In this document: piece by piece, positions 7,664 to 16,770 of the stretch
Numbering within the stretch: the stretch's first letter is position 1
How the letters are laid out: every line of letters begins with the position of its first letter
Assembly (NCBI RefSeq): GCF_002949735.1
Contig: NZ_CP026681.1
Span: 8,028,501-8,092,500 of the forward strand
Length of the DNA stretch: 64,000 bases
Reading direction: 5' to 3'
Origin: Nostoc sp. 'Peltigera membranacea cyanobiont' N6
Lineage (GTDB): Bacteria > Cyanobacteriota > Cyanobacteriia > Cyanobacteriales > Nostocaceae
Translations under genes and position numbers: made by a program
The notes under the pieces: model-generated
Told to the model about the DNA's origin: nothing
What the model saw: the letters and a program-made list of their open reading frames with translations, nothing else
Databases searched by the model: none

Positions 7664-8929
7664 ATGAACCCAGAGGCATCTCAAACCCCAGAACCAATTG
7701 ATGAGCGGTTGGCAGAAACACAAGAACAGAACAATGCAGTTGAACATCCAGTCAATCCATCTGTTGAGTCAGTGGGAGAAACAGGAGGCGTTAGCTCATC
7801 AGAAGACTACGCAACTTTTGAGCCACTCATCTCCAATGCAGAAGTGGTAGATACTACAGTAGAGCTAACAGAAAATTCAAATGGCGAGTTTGTGGCGCAG
7901 TCGGAACCGGAAAATACCGCACTGGGGTCAGAAATAGGATCTTTATTATATGCAGAAGCAGAGCAGCGAGTGGCAGAGTTGCAGAGCGCTGAAGTAGCCC
8001 TCAAGTCAGAAATAGCCATGCTGCAAGCTTCTTACAAAAACCTTCAGGTACAAGTGAGTGAAACTCAAACTTCACTGGGACGACTCGTGCAAGAGTCGCT
8101 GGTGCAGTTAGAACAACGCAAACAAACCCTACAAATTTCTGTAGAACAACTAGAACGTCGTCAAGAACGTATCCGCAACGAGATGCGAACCACTTTTGCT
8201 GGTACATCCCAAGACTTAGCAATTCGGGTACAGGGTTTTAAAGACTATCTCACGGGTAGCTTACAGGATTTGGCCGTTGCAGCTGAACAGTTGCAATTAA
8301 CACCAACTGTGGTGGAACGAGAAAAACCATCTGCCAAAGAGGCTAAACCAGTTGAACCCCAACCTGGAATACCGCAATTTGCCCAACAGCAGTTTCAAGA
8401 TACTACAAAGCAAATTCGCCGCCTAATTGACCAATACCGCAATAAACCCGATTACTACGGCCCAGCATGGCAACTACGCCGTACCTTTGAACCAATCCAC
8501 GCAGAACGAGTTTCTAACTGGTTTTTTACCCAAGGGGGACGGGGTGGTTTGCGGACAATGGGCAGCCGCTTACAAAATATTCTGATTGCCTCATCTGCAA
8601 TTTCGATATTACACAAGCTGTATGGCGATCGCATTCGTACTTTAGTCTTAGCTAATACACCGGAGCGATTAGGTGAATGGCGGCGCGGCTTGCAAGACTG
8701 TCTGGGAATCGGTCGCCCAGATTTCGGCCCAGACCGAGGCGTGGTATTATTTGAGGCATCTGATGCTCTGGCTCAGAAAGCAGACCGATTGACGAAAGCC
8801 AATCAACTGCCTTTAATTATCATTGACGACTCAGAGGAGCAAATCAGTTTGTCCCTACTGCAATTTCCTTTGTGGTTGGCTTTTGCTCCCGATCCCAAAA
8901 CCGTGAGAAACTATGATGATGATTTTTAA
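7664..8929 (+). CDS. DUF3086 family protein
   Basis: A protein of about 421 residues. Residues 1-90 are acidic, low-complexity and likely disordered. Residues 90-190 form a long coiled coil (heptad-like EQRVAELQSAEVALKSEIA and following). A proline-rich linker leads to a C-terminal globular DUF3086 domain from about residue 245, starting near FAQQQFQDTTKQIRRLIDQY and ending in the acidic tail NYDDDF. Two starts are possible: TTG 7658, with AGGA at 7645 at better spacing, and ATG 7664; I list the ATG. Function is unknown. It sits between DUF3119 and plsY on the same strand. Confidence 0.85.
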   Translation: MNPEASQTPEPIDERLAETQEQNNAVEHPVNPSVESVGETGGVSSSEDYATFEPLISNAEVVDTTVELTENSNGEFVAQSEPENTALGSEIGSLLYAEAEQRVAELQSAEVALKSEIAMLQASYKNLQVQVSETQTSLGRLVQESLVQLEQRKQTLQISVEQLERRQERIRNEMRTTFAGTSQDLAIRVQGFKDYLTGSLQDLAVAAEQLQLTPTVVEREKPSAKEAKPVEPQPGIPQFAQQQFQDTTKQIRRLIDQYRNKPDYYGPAWQLRRTFEPIHAERVSNWFFTQGGRGGLRTMGSRLQNILIASSAISILHKLYGDRIRTLVLANTPERLGEWRRGLQDCLGIGRPDFGPDRGVVLFEASDALAQKADRLTKANQLPLIIIDDSEEQISLSLLQFPLWLAFAPDPKTVRNYDDDF

Positions 8930-9070
8930 ACGAGTCATTCATTAGTCATAGCAATTTGATGTGAGACTGGACTGTATTTACGTAGGGGCAATTCATGAAT
9001 TGCCTCTATAGGCGCATCTTCAAAAAGAAATGGTATTAAGAGGTATTTCTCTAGATTTTTAAATTTTATT

Positions 9071-9751
9071 ATGGCTATCTGGTTAACTCTGTGCGGCGTA
9101 ATTGTACTTATAGCTTACCTTTTGGGTTCTTTTCCCACTGGGTACATTGCTGTGAAGCAGTTAAAGGGTATTGATATTCGGCAAATTGGTTCGGGTTCCA
9201 CTGGCGCAACTAATGTGCTAAGAACCTTGGGGAAAGGGCCAGGAGCATTCGTTTTAGTACTTGATTCCTTAAAGGGAGTATTAGCGATCGCTCTAGTTTA
9301 CTGGTTATTCAATCTTGCTTCTAGTCAAAATTTTATCCCTCCAACGGTAGATGTACAACTGTGGCAACCGTGTGTTGTAACCTTAGCTGGGTTAGCTGCC
9401 ATCTTGGGACATAGTAAATCGATTTTTTTGGGCTTTACGGGTGGTAAATCTGTTGCTATCAGCTTGGGGATTTTGTTGGCTATGAGTTGGCAGGTAGGTT
9501 TAGCAACAGCCGGGGTGTTTGCCGTTGTTGTGGCGATATCGCGGATTGTCTCTTTGAGTTCAATTGCAGGTGCGATCGCAGTTTCCATTTTCATGGTATT
9601 TTTGCATCAGCCGTTACCCTATATTCTGTTTGGGATTGCCGGTGGATTGTATGTGATTTTGCGCCATCGCACTAATATTGAACGACTGTTTGCTGGTACT
9701 GAGCCAAAAATTGGGCAAAATGTAGCGACGGAACCAGAACAACCAGCTTAA
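9071..9751 (+). CDS. plsY: glycerol-3-phosphate acyltransferase PlsY
   Basis: A 226-residue polytopic membrane enzyme that transfers acyl groups from acyl-phosphate to glycerol-3-phosphate, the first step of phosphatidic acid synthesis in the PlsX/PlsY pathway. The three glycine-rich PlsY motifs are present: GSFPTGYI near residue 18, GSGSTGATNVLR near residue 38, and GFTGGKSVA near residue 121. Five hydrophobic segments fit the family. Start ATG 9071 directly precedes the first membrane span. It ends the forward group that begins with the MlaE-like permease and is convergent with a reverse-strand small gene. Confidence 0.95.
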   Translation: MAIWLTLCGVIVLIAYLLGSFPTGYIAVKQLKGIDIRQIGSGSTGATNVLRTLGKGPGAFVLVLDSLKGVLAIALVYWLFNLASSQNFIPPTVDVQLWQPCVVTLAGLAAILGHSKSIFLGFTGGKSVAISLGILLAMSWQVGLATAGVFAVVVAISRIVSLSSIAGAIAVSIFMVFLHQPLPYILFGIAGGLYVILRHRTNIERLFAGTEPKIGQNVATEPEQPA

Positions 9752-9794
9752 TTTACTACTTGCAAATATATTTTTTGTTCAGCCAGGTTTAAGC

Positions 9795-10052
9795 TTAGGA
9801 ATGAACGTTCCCTTTAATTAAACGGTGGACAAGGCGGCAAGGCCAGAAAAAAGCTCCACAAATACTTACTGAGGCGACGGCAGCCACAACTCGCCAACTC
9901 GAACTAGGATCAGTGGGAGATTCGGAAGGGCGTTCTTGTGTACTTTTAGCTAGTTCTGGTACTGAACGAGATAGCTGACTGGCTGTAGTTACCCCTTCAA
10001 TTGCTGCTCCAATGAGATAAGCTACTAGGGCAATTACTAGCCAGTGATTCAT
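9795..10052 (-). CDS. small membrane protein, unknown
   Basis: An 85-residue protein with a hydrophobic N-terminus (WLVIALVAYLIGAAIEG), a polar Ser/Pro-rich middle (about residues 28-53) and a second hydrophobic stretch (VVAAVASVSICGAFFW) followed by basic residues. A TTG at 10061 is an alternative start. It is the last of a run of reverse-strand genes that begins with the VirB-like block, but the gaps of 50 and 190 bases before it leave open whether it belongs to that operon. No family recognised. Confidence 0.6.
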   Translation of the reverse strand: MNHWLVIALVAYLIGAAIEGVTTASQLSRSVPELAKSTQERPSESPTDPSSSWRVVAAVASVSICGAFFWPCRLVHRLIKGNVHS

Positions 10053-10111
10053 AATATTCAACTGTTTGAACTCTGAGCGTATGCTTGGCAGTGAGCAATC
10101 GATTTCTCGTG

Positions 10112-10351
10112 CTAATGATTGCCGCCTTGCCCGAAGGATAACCGGCCTTCAGCCGTATCACGAATAAGAGGCAGTTTAGATTTTATATAAGTATTGAGGC
10201 TGCTATCTGCCTGGGCATCAATTACCTGCTTTGCTTTTAACTGCTGGAGAAGCAATTGTACTAAAGCTGCATCGTCAAAATGGAGCAGGGTGTTGACCTG
10301 GGTAGACTCGATTACAGTCCAAAGCTGTTGCATCATTTTGGCAGTCACCAT
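10112..10351 (-). CDS. small conserved hypothetical protein
   Basis: A 79-residue soluble protein with predicted helices (MMQQLWTVIESTQVNTLLHF, then DDAALVQLLLQQLKAKQVID) and a C-terminal RDTAEGRLSFGQGG segment. It resembles short cyanobacterial proteins of unknown function. ATG at 10351. It lies between the 85-residue membrane protein and the VirB9-like gene on the same strand. Confidence 0.6.
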   Translation of the reverse strand: MVTAKMMQQLWTVIESTQVNTLLHFDDAALVQLLLQQLKAKQVIDAQADSSLNTYIKSKLPLIRDTAEGRLSFGQGGNH

Positions 10352-10542
10352 GAGTCTGTAACCTCTTAAGCTTTTCTTTATATTTACACAGATTTGGAAT
10401 CTGTGGTTATCTTTTGTCTGAAGATTTATAAAGATGGCAGTTGGGAACGGCTGATTAAGCCAATACAGTTAGATTCTAGCGTTTACCCTGCGCTTGTTAT
10501 GGAGTGACTTCCGTCGCCCTGTGGGGTACTTTTACTAGAAGT

Positions 10543-11115
10543 TTATTGTGAAACTCTGACACAAGAGGCTTCTTTACCAGAAGGATCGGGAAAAACAGCT
10601 AAAGTGTGATATTCAGGGTTATCTGTTCCATACATCACTCGAAAAGTATACAACTTATTTTTCCCTTGCGCTTCAGTAACAACTGTTAAAAGTGTATTGC
10701 TAGTGGTTGGAAGCCCAGGAATATCCAGTTTTTTAATTCGTCTGAGTTGAATAACATTCGCTGCTGAGTTTTTACAATCTCCTGCACTATTATCAGGTTT
10801 TGAACCAAACTGCATACATACTGGGCCATCAAAATCCATAGTTACCTGTGATGGATCGTTTAACCAAACTTTTTTAATTACTTCTCCAGCCGGAATAAAG
10901 CTTAAGTTTGTTCCTTGTTGATACGAAACATCAATTGTAGGTATTAGTCCGCCTAAGCCTTGCGCTTGGCAGGAAAAGATGGAACGGAGAACGGCGTTAT
11001 TAGCTACAGCCCGACCTGCCAATAACAATATAGCAACCGAGAAAATTAAGGAAGCTATAGGTAGGAAATAAGAATTATTTAGCGTATTTCCTGACAAGTT
11101 AGTATTCTTTTTCAT
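10543..11115 (-). CDS. exported protein, VirB9/TraK-like candidate of the type IV secretion block
   Basis: About 190 residues from ATG 11115, which gives a typical signal peptide (MKKN then a hydrophobic stretch, PIASLIFSVAILLLAGRAVA). A longer in-frame start at 11193 lacks a ribosome site and adds an unlikely N-terminus. The mature part contains alternating beta-strand-like segments (FIPAGEVIKKVWLNDPSQV; IQLRRIKKLDIPGLP; NTLLTVVTEAQGKNKLYTF), the pattern seen in outer-membrane-core proteins of the VirB9/TrbG/TraK type. The assignment is an inference from this pattern and from its position next to the VirB10-like gene; sequence alone does not prove it. Two to four cysteines may form disulphides. 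Confidence 0.55.
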   Translation of the reverse strand: MKKNTNLSGNTLNNSYFLPIASLIFSVAILLLAGRAVANNAVLRSIFSCQAQGLGGLIPTIDVSYQQGTNLSFIPAGEVIKKVWLNDPSQVTMDFDGPVCMQFGSKPDNSAGDCKNSAANVIQLRRIKKLDIPGLPTTSNTLLTVVTEAQGKNKLYTFRVMYGTDNPEYHTLAVFPDPSGKEASCVRVSQ

Positions 11116-11233
11116 CGTTGCAAATGGGGGACATTGGTAGATAAAACAAGTGGAGACGATGGAGAGAGAAAGAAAACTATTACCAATTACCATTACCCAA
11201 TCAACAATCTAAAATTGGTATAAATCCTACCTC

Positions 11234-12871
11234 CTAAAACTGAGTCACTTGATTAACATATATTTCAATATTTGTACCAGCTGGCAAAAACCAAACATTT
11301 GTTTGTTGTGACATTTGAGCGATCGCCTGTTGATTGCGTTGGGCAATTTGGGGTACTACAGAGTTCAAACCACCTTCTACAACACCAGCTGCAAGGTTGC
11401 GTCTGTTGGTAGTCACAGTTGTAAGTTGGCTGCTACTGCTGGTAGTGCCGTCGGCGTTGGTAACTGTTGAAATAAGTGGTTGGAGTTCGGTGTCACTGCG
11501 ATTTATTAACTCTGCGGCTTTGCTAATACCTCCCAAAACGAATAATCCTGCATCCATTGATGCTATAGACGAACCTTGACTGGGAAATTTATTTGCGATT
11601 AAAGGTTTACCTTGAGTACCGCGAATAATAATTGCATTGGTGGGTAAGCTTCTTTCTGTAAGGTTGCCATTATTTTGCGAGACAACTTTGACTACATTCA
11701 TCTGTAAAAAACCTTGTTCGGAAAGAGAACGAACTTCAGTTAAGAATTCGGTGTTTGCAGGTAGAGCGATCGCACCATCGGTAGATTTTAGCGGTTCTTT
11801 CAATCGGATCACAAAGACGTTTTTCCCTTCACCTGCATCATTCCCATTGGTTGACTTAGTAGTTTCTCCAAATATCGCGGTTGCCAAAACAGCTTTGGCG
11901 CTGGTTCCTACTGCTACAGATTTTTGTCCCTGCTGTTGCGCTTGACTAACCACAGGAGCAGGAGTTTCTGGTTGTGGAGTTTGTTCGGGATTGGGGTTTG
12001 GCGTTTGTTCGGGATTGGGGTTTGGCGGCTGTCGTTGCACCTGGCTATCATTTGGAGGTGCATAAGTAGCTGCAACATTATTAGGTTGCTCGGTGACATT
12101 TACTTGACCGTAGCTACCTAATTTTGCTAACCTTGCCCATTCTTCAAGTGCGCTTGGTGGCGGTGGTGGAGTTGTAATGACTGCGGGTTGAGTGTCTGGC
12201 TTCACAACTGGTAGCTGGGCTATTGGCAAAGGTTGAGAAACAGGCACTTTAACAATGCGCTCAACTGTGACTGTCCGAGGCACGTAAGCTATTGGTGGGG
12301 ATGTTGGGATCACTCTCTGTCTACCTCTGGAAGAAACTAACGGTTCTGGTTGTACGGCTACTGTAGGCGTTGGTTTTGCCATTCTGAGATTTTGTTGGGC
12401 GGCTTTCACTAACTCTGCTTGTTCAGTTAGGGCCAATTTAGTTTTGAGAGTATCTACTTCGTTTGCTAGCTGTTGAGAGCTAGATTCATTAATTGGCTGC
12501 GATCGCGCTTGGGGAGAAACAATATTTTTTGGTTTTTGACTGCTAGTGTTCATCAACTGAGACAAAAACAAACCAGCCACCAAAACTACAGCTAAGGTAC
12601 CAGCCCCCACCAAACCTAATTTTGCAAAGGGGTTAGATGAAAGAGGTTCCTTAGTCTGAACTTCTTGTGGTTGAGAAAGCGATTCTGGCGGCGTTGCAGA
12701 GTCTTCTGAAACTTCGCTATAGCCAGAAGAAGATTCTTCTTCAAAGCCCACCAACCTTGCCATCCGCGATTCCCAATCAAAAGATTCTACAGATTGTAGT
12801 TGGCGATCGTCGGTAGTTAGAGTAAATAGATTTTGTGGAGGAGTTTCTGCGGGAATTGAATATCTAGTCAT
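11234..12871 (-). CDS. VirB10/TrbI/TraB-like type IV secretion protein
   Basis: A 545-residue bitopic inner-membrane protein. An acidic cytoplasmic N-terminus is followed by one membrane span (LGLVGAGTLAVVLVAGLFLS, about residues 85-106), a coiled coil, a Pro/Gln-rich periplasmic region with a duplicated PNPNPEQT motif, and a C-terminal beta domain ending in QTNVWFLPAGTNIEIYVNQ, typical of VirB10/TrbI. These proteins form the core scaffold linking inner and outer membranes. Start ATG 12871 overlaps the TGA of the upstream VirB8-like gene (ATGA), indicating translational coupling; a TTG 30 bases upstream is less likely. Confidence 0.82.
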   Translation of the reverse strand: MTRYSIPAETPPQNLFTLTTDDRQLQSVESFDWESRMARLVGFEEESSSGYSEVSEDSATPPESLSQPQEVQTKEPLSSNPFAKLGLVGAGTLAVVLVAGLFLSQLMNTSSQKPKNIVSPQARSQPINESSSQQLANEVDTLKTKLALTEQAELVKAAQQNLRMAKPTPTVAVQPEPLVSSRGRQRVIPTSPPIAYVPRTVTVERIVKVPVSQPLPIAQLPVVKPDTQPAVITTPPPPPSALEEWARLAKLGSYGQVNVTEQPNNVAATYAPPNDSQVQRQPPNPNPEQTPNPNPEQTPQPETPAPVVSQAQQQGQKSVAVGTSAKAVLATAIFGETTKSTNGNDAGEGKNVFVIRLKEPLKSTDGAIALPANTEFLTEVRSLSEQGFLQMNVVKVVSQNNGNLTERSLPTNAIIIRGTQGKPLIANKFPSQGSSIASMDAGLFVLGGISKAAELINRSDTELQPLISTVTNADGTTSSSSQLTTVTTNRRNLAAGVVEGGLNSVVPQIAQRNQQAIAQMSQQTNVWFLPAGTNIEIYVNQVTQF

Positions 12872-13572
12872 GGTAGAGCTTGGTTGGGATTCCCAGAACA
12901 ATTTTTATCTTGAATTTCACAGACATTATAAATTTCTAACCTAGCTTCACCGAGGCGGTAAGCTGCGAAGTGCAATGGTAGTGCTGCATTTGGTAGTGAA
13001 GTTGCTGGTTCATCTATAGCTCTAACTAAAATTTGTTTATTAAAGGAAACTGATTTTCCCAACTTATCATAACCGTTAAAAACTAATTGATTGGCGAGGA
13101 TCTCCACTTTCCACTTTCCATCGCCTATTTTGGTAGGTTGTGAAACTTTTTGTATTACTAATACATTCTCGTTTCCTCTAGTAACGTTTTCAAATTGGCT
13201 ATCTGGATTTAAATTAGTAATTTCTGACTTAAGCTTTTGTTTAAAATCATCAGCTACCAGTTGGGAACTAACTTCCCAGACCTCTGTTGGCGGCTGCTGC
13301 TGCGACCAAGTAAGCATTAAGCTCATAGTTTCACCCACAAAGCGCCGAATCGTTTCTGGTTGTCGCTCTAAATTTTGTTGTGGGTCTACTGTTATAACGC
13401 GACCATCAACAAGTTGTACTAAACTTTGAGGTGTAAGTTGCCGACCTAACTGTTGTAACATAGACCCGTTAAATATTAGTAATAGCAAGGTAAACAGATG
13501 TAAACCAAATGTTCCTACTGCTAAGACTGGTAAAGGGTTATTTTTCTTATTTTCTGGTTTAAGTAACTGCAT
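12868..13572 (-). CDS. VirB8/TraE-like protein, copy 1
   Basis: A 234-residue protein with a short cytoplasmic N-terminus, one membrane span (about residues 15-38) and a periplasmic domain. The region VQLVDGRVITVDP..LERQPETIRRFV..TM..M.TWS aligns by eye with the next upstream gene, so the two are paralogues. The topology, size and WS-containing segment followed by a beta-rich domain resemble VirB8/TraE assembly factors. Its stop overlaps the VirB10-like start. The C-terminus holds two cysteines (VCEIQDKNCSG). Role is inferred from order and architecture. Confidence 0.65.
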   Translation of the reverse strand: MQLLKPENKKNNPLPVLAVGTFGLHLFTLLLLIFNGSMLQQLGRQLTPQSLVQLVDGRVITVDPQQNLERQPETIRRFVGETMSLMLTWSQQQPPTEVWEVSSQLVADDFKQKLKSEITNLNPDSQFENVTRGNENVLVIQKVSQPTKIGDGKWKVEILANQLVFNGYDKLGKSVSFNKQILVRAIDEPATSLPNAALPLHFAAYRLGEARLEIYNVCEIQDKNCSGNPNQALP

Positions 13573-13629
13573 TAAGAATTTATTATTTTATATTAAGATT
13601 TAACTATTATCAATAAAATTAGAAATTGA

Positions 13630-14448
13630 TTATCTTATAAAGCCACCACTTCTACTGCCGCATTCTTTCAAGCTCTCTTCATTCAGATTATTGTAGTCAT
13701 CTAGCAAGCATAAATTACGAATTTCATAAATTTCTAATTTATCAGATCGGGTACTATAAATAGCTTTTTGCAAAATAGTACTATTGCCGACTTGTGGGTT
13801 GGCAAAATAATCTGTTGCCCGAACAAGTAAATCTTTATTAAAAGGAGTTATGAGTTTTACATCACCAACTCGTTTTTTTTGAATTAAGTCAGCTACCATA
13901 CCTACTCGCCACTTACCTGGGGCAATTTGTTTTGGTGGATAAACTCGCTTAATAACTAATTGTGATGTCATAACCAGGCTGGGATTTTCAGAGAAAACTT
14001 CTGGCGGTGTCATTTCTGCAACTGTGCTTAAGAAACCTTTGCGAAAGTCTTCTGATAAGGCAAAACTAGCTATCCAACTGCTGGTACTAATTTTTTGGCT
14101 ACTACCTTGGGGTGTTCTAATCGGAATTCCTAAATCTGCTTTTGGGTTGGCAACTTCTTCGATAGTTTGTGCTGGTAAAATTCCAGACCAGCTAAACATT
14201 GATATCATCGTTTTGCTGATGAATCGGCGAATTGCTTCTGGTTCTCTTTCTAAATCATCAATATTAGCTACTGGTTTACCATCTATTAATTGCACAAAGT
14301 TGGGAGGTTTTCTCAGACTGAGTTGGCGAATATTTATGCCTTGAAATATGAAGAAAAGTAAAACTAATATATGTAAACTGAAGGTAGCGATGGCAAAAAC
14401 TGTCAAAACACTTCCTATTCTTTGCTTTTTTTCTAGTAAACGCACCAT
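13630..14448 (-). CDS. VirB8/TraE-like protein, copy 2
   Basis: A 272-residue bitopic protein paralogous to the gene just downstream: membrane span at about residues 13-37, then VQLIDGKPVANIDDLEREPEAIRRFISKTM..MFSWSG. It has an extra insertion of about 35 residues (region around NPKADLGIPIRTPQGSSQK) relative to copy 1. GGAGGAGGAG lies 8 bases before ATG 14448, one of the best ribosome sites in the block. A tandem pair of VirB8-like genes is unusual and may reflect hetero-oligomerisation or division of labour. Confidence 0.65.
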   Translation of the reverse strand: MVRLLEKKQRIGSVLTVFAIATFSLHILVLLFFIFQGINIRQLSLRKPPNFVQLIDGKPVANIDDLEREPEAIRRFISKTMISMFSWSGILPAQTIEEVANPKADLGIPIRTPQGSSQKISTSSWIASFALSEDFRKGFLSTVAEMTPPEVFSENPSLVMTSQLVIKRVYPPKQIAPGKWRVGMVADLIQKKRVGDVKLITPFNKDLLVRATDYFANPQVGNSTILQKAIYSTRSDKLEIYEIRNLCLLDDYNNLNEESLKECGSRSGGFIR

Positions 14449-14561
14449 TTACTCATCTCCTCCTCCAAAAAAACTTCAGCTATTATATATAATAATTTGC
14501 ATATATTTAGCAGTCAGGAGACTAGCCAATACTAGATTATTCTTTTGGGATTTTCCATTCC

Positions 14562-15611
14562 TTATATCCTTTCCTTGACTATAGAAGCCGTATTATTGAT
14601 AGCACTGAAGACTGCAAAACCTCCAGCAGCAGCCACAAGTAACGATAAAATTGGTGCTAAAATTCCCAGAAAAATAATGAACCACATTAAGTCTGGATCA
14701 ACATTAGCATCTTGACCCGGCCCATTGACAATAACTGCGGCAGTCAACACAGCAATAATATTGAATGAAATCTTGGCGATTCCAATAGATAAAAATCCGG
14801 TTAGCCATGCAAAGATTGGTTTCCCCGCTACAGGTAGTAAAGACCCGCCTACAGCTATTGGCCCTAAAGCTGCTATTAGCAACATAGTTGCTTCTATCAA
14901 ATTCTGAAAGGCATATTGTAAGGAAACCAAAAAGTTTTGGATACTCGTTTGAACTGTAGAACCTAACAAGGAATTAAATGACGTTTCTGATACCTGACCA
15001 GTGCCATATCTAATATTATCTACCTTATTTTGTAGTCTAATTATCCAGCTTTTATTTCCATAAGTATCTCTATATTTCTGCCAGAGAACATTGACTTTTT
15101 CAGCAGCTTTGACAAAGCATTGAGTTTGTTGTTCTCCTGTCAGTGATTGACAAGGACGCAGCAAAGAACCAGCTACTTCTTCGGCAATACTCATATTCAG
15201 TGCTTGCTGGTATATTTTATCTGCATCTGCCGATACTACTACTTGCTGATTCACAGTGTTTAAAAAATTCCGCACTCCCAATGTCAGACTAGAAAGTATA
15301 CTTCCATTGCCTGAATTACTTAATAGAATCACTACTAGAAAAGGCCAAATTAAAGCTGATATTGGACGGCTATATTCGTAGGATATTAAATCTTTAAGGA
15401 ATTGTAGCATAAAAAATAACAGGGTTCCTACTGCAAAAAAAATACCCAGATTCGTTAGCGCTCCATACAAGTTATTACTAGTATTATTTTGTAATAAATC
15501 CAGCCATTGTTTATCCCAACCTTCGGCAATACTTTGGGAGGTTGCGGCACCATTATCGAGAACCTCATCAATGCCTACTTGGGCAAAAATTAGTTGAATA
15601 GCAAGTTGCAT
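14562..15611 (-). CDS. polytopic membrane protein, VirB6/TrbL-like
   Basis: A 349-residue protein with hydrophobic segments at about residues 50-72, 82-105, 235-265, 270-300 and 312-338, and a soluble region between about 110 and 230 with two cysteines. Size, topology and location between VirB5-like and VirB8-like genes fit VirB6/TrbL, the inner-membrane channel component of type IV secretion. Primary sequence in this family is poorly conserved, so the call rests on context. Start ATG 15611. Confidence 0.6.
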   Translation of the reverse strand: MQLAIQLIFAQVGIDEVLDNGAATSQSIAEGWDKQWLDLLQNNTSNNLYGALTNLGIFFAVGTLLFFMLQFLKDLISYEYSRPISALIWPFLVVILLSNSGNGSILSSLTLGVRNFLNTVNQQVVVSADADKIYQQALNMSIAEEVAGSLLRPCQSLTGEQQTQCFVKAAEKVNVLWQKYRDTYGNKSWIIRLQNKVDNIRYGTGQVSETSFNSLLGSTVQTSIQNFLVSLQYAFQNLIEATMLLIAALGPIAVGGSLLPVAGKPIFAWLTGFLSIGIAKISFNIIAVLTAAVIVNGPGQDANVDPDLMWFIIFLGILAPILSLLVAAAGGFAVFSAINNTASIVKERI

Positions 15612-15843
15612 TTTTAGTTTATTAGCTGTTTTTTGAGATTTATTAGTGGCGTGGAAGAACTAAAATCACGCCTTACATTTATGGTTTATTAGAGCTAAAT
15701 ATCTCTTACTAACCTTGAGTCATTACACCATTTAAGCCTTATCACGCTACTATCAAAATGTTTTTTAGATTTGTTTTGGGTTTGTCACAAGTATCAAAAT
15801 TTTGGAAAGCAGATTAAAGATTATAAATTTATCTCTTAAAATC

Positions 15844-16665
15844 TTACTTATTAATTTTTCTTCCAAATAAATCTAACTGAGAAGTAGCTCGTAAAAGTCG
15901 CGCCGCTTCCGTAGATGTTTCTACTCTCTGAGCGCGATTTGCCTCTTCTACTTGTTGAGAAATATTTGCCAAGTTTAAGTTGGAATATTGGAAAGCCTGT
16001 TCTAATTGCGTAGACTTGGCGTATGATTCTCCAACAATTTTTATCTGCTCTTTTTGGATTTTAAGTGTTTCTTGGTTAGTAGTTAGCAATGTTGCTAAAC
16101 CCTGAGTTAGTAATGCTTCTGCGATGCTTATAGCAGTGTTACCGGTACCACTGCCGCCAATAAGTGTTGTAGCTTTATTAGTATAGTTAGTAATATCGTT
16201 ATCTAAATTACCATTTGTATTTGTAACAATCTCAAGAGATTTTTGAATATTTTCTAACTTCGTTTTTGACCGAATTTGTCCCTTTTCACCAAGAACACCC
16301 GCCGCTATTCCGCGGGTTATTACACGATTTAATTCATTACTAACTAAGTTTCCCCACACTGCGGAATTATTATCAAAACGGCCTGATTTCGAGTAGAGGA
16401 TTAAATCATCACGAACCTTTTGTCCAGCCGCTACAGGGTTAGGTATGTTCAATTCTCCCCTAGAATTATTCAGAGCATTTTGACTTTGTATTTCTACAGG
16501 CTTTAAGTTATCGCTCAGATTATATTGAAGGTAATTTTGCAAATCTGTGGAATATGATTGAAAATCAGTCCAAATCTCACCTAATCCGTTCGTTTGAACT
16601 TGTGCCATTGCTGGGATGATTGCCAGGGATAGTAATGTAAGAGTAAAAATAGTAGTTTTTCGCAT
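15844..16665 (-). CDS. secreted helical protein, VirB5/TrbJ-like
   Basis: 273 residues from ATG 16665. The signal peptide MRKTTIFTLTLLSLAIIPAMA is classical with an AMA-Q cleavage site; an upstream in-frame start at 16695 would place ten residues before it and is rejected. The mature protein is helical, Asn/Gln-rich and ends in a coiled-coil-like stretch (LEQAFQYSNLNLANISQQVEEANRAQRVETST). This resembles VirB5/TrbJ minor pilus or channel-tip proteins, which follow VirB4 in canonical operons, as here. About 230 bases without a gene separate it from the VirB6-like gene. Confidence 0.62.
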   Translation of the reverse strand: MRKTTIFTLTLLSLAIIPAMAQVQTNGLGEIWTDFQSYSTDLQNYLQYNLSDNLKPVEIQSQNALNNSRGELNIPNPVAAGQKVRDDLILYSKSGRFDNNSAVWGNLVSNELNRVITRGIAAGVLGEKGQIRSKTKLENIQKSLEIVTNTNGNLDNDITNYTNKATTLIGGSGTGNTAISIAEALLTQGLATLLTTNQETLKIQKEQIKIVGESYAKSTQLEQAFQYSNLNLANISQQVEEANRAQRVETSTEAARLLRATSQLDLFGRKINK

Positions 16666-16770
16666 ACATCTGTACCTGAAAAAGGTAGACGACATTAAGT
16701 AGTGAATCAGAAATTTAGCTTTTAAAGTATGATTTATAACTTTTTAAATCACTCACTTGATATAACCCGA

